Source: Bacillota bacterium (lineage in GTDB: Bacteria > Bacillota > Clostridia > Lachnospirales > Lachnospiraceae). Taken from it: a DNA stretch of 64,000 nucleotides. The notes under the pieces are model-generated. The model was given only the letters and a program-made list of their open reading frames with translations, was not told the origin of the DNA and made no database searches. Both the position numbers and the translations under genes were made by a program. Below, piece after piece: positions 62,228 to 64,000 of the stretch (position 1 is the first letter of the stretch; each line of letters starts with the position of its first letter). The stretch lies in the NCBI GenBank assembly GCA_023423045.1, contig JAFAGA010000008.1:1-64000 (forward strand), in the 5' to 3' direction.

Positions 62228-63679
62228 TCAGACTTCTCCGGCCCTCATGACGGCTTCCATCACTGCTCTCGCCTTGTTGCCGGACTCCTCATATTCCAGC
62301 TCCGGCACACTGTCGGCAACAATTCCCCCTCCGGCCTGGACACATACCCGATTATCCTTTTTCACCGCCATCCGTATGGCGATACAGGTGTCCATGTTGC
62401 CGGTAAAGTCAATGTATCCTATGGCACCGCCATAGATTCCCCTGGGTTCCTTCTCCAGCTCCCCTATGATCTCACAGGCCCGGATCTTAGGTGCCCCTGA
62501 CAAGGTCCCTGCCGGAAGAATTGCTTTGATTGCGTCCAGAGCATCCATCTTCTCCCGGAGAGTTCCCTCTACCTCGGAGGTGATATGCATAATTCTGGAA
62601 TATTTTTGGATTTTCTTATATGCCGTAACTCTGACACTGTTATATTCTGCGATCCTGCCGATGTCGTTTCTCGCCAAATCCACTAACATATTGTGTTCCG
62701 AAAGCTCCTTCTCATCGCCAAGCAATTCCTTCTCCAGAGCCTCATCCTCCTCTTGGTTTTCTCCTCTTGGACGGGATCCGGCGATGGGGAAGGTGGTGAG
62801 CCGCCCATCCTTTAGCCGGACCAGAGTCTCCGGCGAAGCGGAAATCAGCTGCAGATCTTGGATCTGCATAAATACCATGTAGGGGGAGGGGTTCGTCGTT
62901 CTGAGAACACGGTAAGCATTCAGCAGGCTCTCCCGGTAATCCGTTTCAAACCGCCTGGAGATCACTGCTTGAAAGATATCCCCGTTGACGATATATTCCT
63001 TTGTCTTCTCAACCATCCCACAGTATTCTTCCTTTGACACATTGCAGGAAAAAGAAGGTTTTGCCGTCGATTGCTTCTCTCCAAAGCCGGCCGGTTCCAG
63101 GATAAAATCCGTCAGCCGCTCCAGCTCGGCAACAGCCTCATGATAATTGCCGGTCCCTGGCCGGGTATCTCTGTTAACAACAATACAGATTTTCTGTTTC
63201 AAATGGTCATAGGCAATGACCTTATCAAAAAGCATCAGGTCAAAATCATTGAAATTGCTGCTTTTCAGTTTTAAGACCGGTTCCGTATAGCCGATCATTT
63301 CATAGCTGAAGTAACCCACCAGACCGCCGGTAAAAGGAGGCATTCCGGCCAGCTTCGGTGACCGGTATTGGAGAAGCAGGTTCCGCAGCACTGCAAAAGG
63401 TTCTCCTTCTGCCGCTTTCGGTCCGCTGCCGCAATCAACCATGACCCTGTGATCCTTGCAGGTTACATGAACAATGGGGTCGAAGCCCAGGAAGGAATAT
63501 CTTCCCCATTTTTCCCCGCCCTCAATGCTTTCCAGCAGGTAATATTTCTCACTGATCTGCGATATCTTGCGAAGCAATGTGATCGGCGTAATGACATCGG
63601 CATAAATTTCCTTACAGACCGGTATCATCCCATACTCTTTCGCCAATGTATCAAATTCAACGCAGCTTGGAGTTATCAT
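62228..63679 (-). CDS. trpE: Anthranilate synthase component I
   Basis: A 483-residue chorismate-utilising enzyme. LLES near residue 43 is the Trp feedback-binding motif. The catalytic part contains YMVFMQIQDLQLISASPETLVRL, FPIAGSRPRG, and the late GGAIGYIDFTGNMDTCIAIR. AAGGTGAACAAC precedes the ATG at 63679. First gene of trpEGDCFBA, controlled by the T-box upstream. Confidence 0.97.
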   Translation of the reverse strand: MITPSCVEFDTLAKEYGMIPVCKEIYADVITPITLLRKISQISEKYYLLESIEGGEKWGRYSFLGFDPIVHVTCKDHRVMVDCGSGPKAAEGEPFAVLRNLLLQYRSPKLAGMPPFTGGLVGYFSYEMIGYTEPVLKLKSSNFNDFDLMLFDKVIAYDHLKQKICIVVNRDTRPGTGNYHEAVAELERLTDFILEPAGFGEKQSTAKPSFSCNVSKEEYCGMVEKTKEYIVNGDIFQAVISRRFETDYRESLLNAYRVLRTTNPSPYMVFMQIQDLQLISASPETLVRLKDGRLTTFPIAGSRPRGENQEEDEALEKELLGDEKELSEHNMLVDLARNDIGRIAEYNSVRVTAYKKIQKYSRIMHITSEVEGTLREKMDALDAIKAILPAGTLSGAPKIRACEIIGELEKEPRGIYGGAIGYIDFTGNMDTCIAIRMAVKKDNRVCVQAGGGIVADSVPELEYEESGNKARAVMEAVMRAGEV

Positions 63680-63749
63680 GTTGTTCACCTTATTTTCATC
63701 GATGGGATGAAAATTCCTTTCTAGATTTATTTTTGTAAAAGAACAAAGG

Positions 63750-63884
63750 GTTTCACTTGTGAAACTCTCGCGCCGAGCGCGTTCTGCCGTAGCAGATAAA
63801 TACCATACGCGCGAGTGCGCATCCTGCACGGAGTGCTTTTTTGTGTTATAGGAAATTCAGAGGAATTTCTTATAACACAAAAAA
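63750..63884. repeat. Palindromic intergenic repeat, copy 3 (trp leader)
   Basis: Hairpin A is GTTTCAC-TT-GTGAAAC (63750-63765), the core GAGTGCGCATCC-T-GCACGGAGTGC lies at 63813-63836, and hairpin B has 22-bp arms (63837-63858 and 63863-63884, one mismatch). The core is the same as at 220-244, the hairpin letters are different. Hairpin B shares its A/T run with the terminator of the T-box. Confidence 0.75.
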
Positions 63885-64000
63885 GCTTCTGCCCCTGTAA
63901 TTACAGGGACAAAAGCTTCAGCTTCTGCGGTACCACCCGGCTTGATGTAATATTAATACATCCTCTCATCTTGCATACTATCATATGCACCCCACTGATA
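63877..64000 (-). ncRNA. T-box riboswitch of the trp operon (partial)
   Basis: On the minus strand the T-box sequence GGGTGGTACCGC is at 63939-63928. A terminator hairpin follows: AAGCTT and CCCTGT arms paired across 63883-63919, then TTTTTT (63882-63877). Uncharged tRNA would pair with the T-box to form the antiterminator. The specifier loop lies beyond the window edge, so tRNA-Trp specificity is inferred from the operon. A GATGT...ACATC hairpin lies just 5-prime of the T-box. Confidence 0.9.

Overview
The window looks like chromosome of a spore-forming, strictly anaerobic Firmicute, most likely a Lachnospiraceae-type clostridium. Supporting this are a GerA-type germination operon, pyruvate:ferredoxin oxidoreductase, rubrerythrin, small clostridial families (DUF3787, DUF6514, DUF1858), strong AGGAGG-type ribosome binding sites, moderate GC and a T-box leader. 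I cannot name the species. No rRNA, tRNA, CRISPR array, prophage or intact insertion sequence was seen.

Layout. 1-8.4 kb: two tandem copies of a palindromic repeat, a single-cluster ferredoxin, a small acetyltransferase, a DUF421 membrane protein, an M23 peptidase, a four-gene germination operon (minus strand) and a DUF6514 gene. 8.4-28.9 kb, mostly minus strand: nifJ, a DUF3787 gene, a DUF438-hemerythrin-PAS protein, an amino-acid ABC transporter, a nitroreductase/HxlR pair, an APC permease, a gnd-zwf-cyclase cluster, then a redox-stress cluster (DUF1858, flavin oxidoreductase, rubrerythrin, Ric), a phosphatase, a Crp/Fnr regulator and a DJ-1/PfpI protein. 29.2-48.6 kb: two complete, divergent V-type ATPase operons (nine genes each) with a LacI-type gene between them. 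49.1-56.8 kb: an MscS channel, a truncated msrA, an ABC exporter with a divergent TetR gene, a MerR-TipAS and an AraC-GyrI regulator. 56.9-64 kb: complete trpEGDCFBA on the minus strand behind a T-box leader cut by the window edge.

How parts work together. Four promoters (ferredoxin, DUF438, DUF1858, ric) carry a TGTGAT-N4-ATCAMA palindrome, and in all four it is exactly 29.5 bp from the first base of the -10 box, i.e. centred at about -41.5. This predicts a class II Fnr/Crp regulon for nitrosative or oxidative defence, probably run by the regulator at 27.4-28.1 kb. The two V-ATPase operons differ in gene order and in proteolipid ligands: operon 1 has the Na+-type Thr/Gln/Gln/Glu set, operon 2 lacks it. 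This suggests Na+- and H+-coupled rotary enzymes side by side. The LacI gene appears to have its own operator between its -35 and -10, with a second copy upstream of operon 2. A palindromic repeat family is found at both ends of the window, and one of its hairpins appears to provide the -10 of both the ferredoxin and the lacI promoters.
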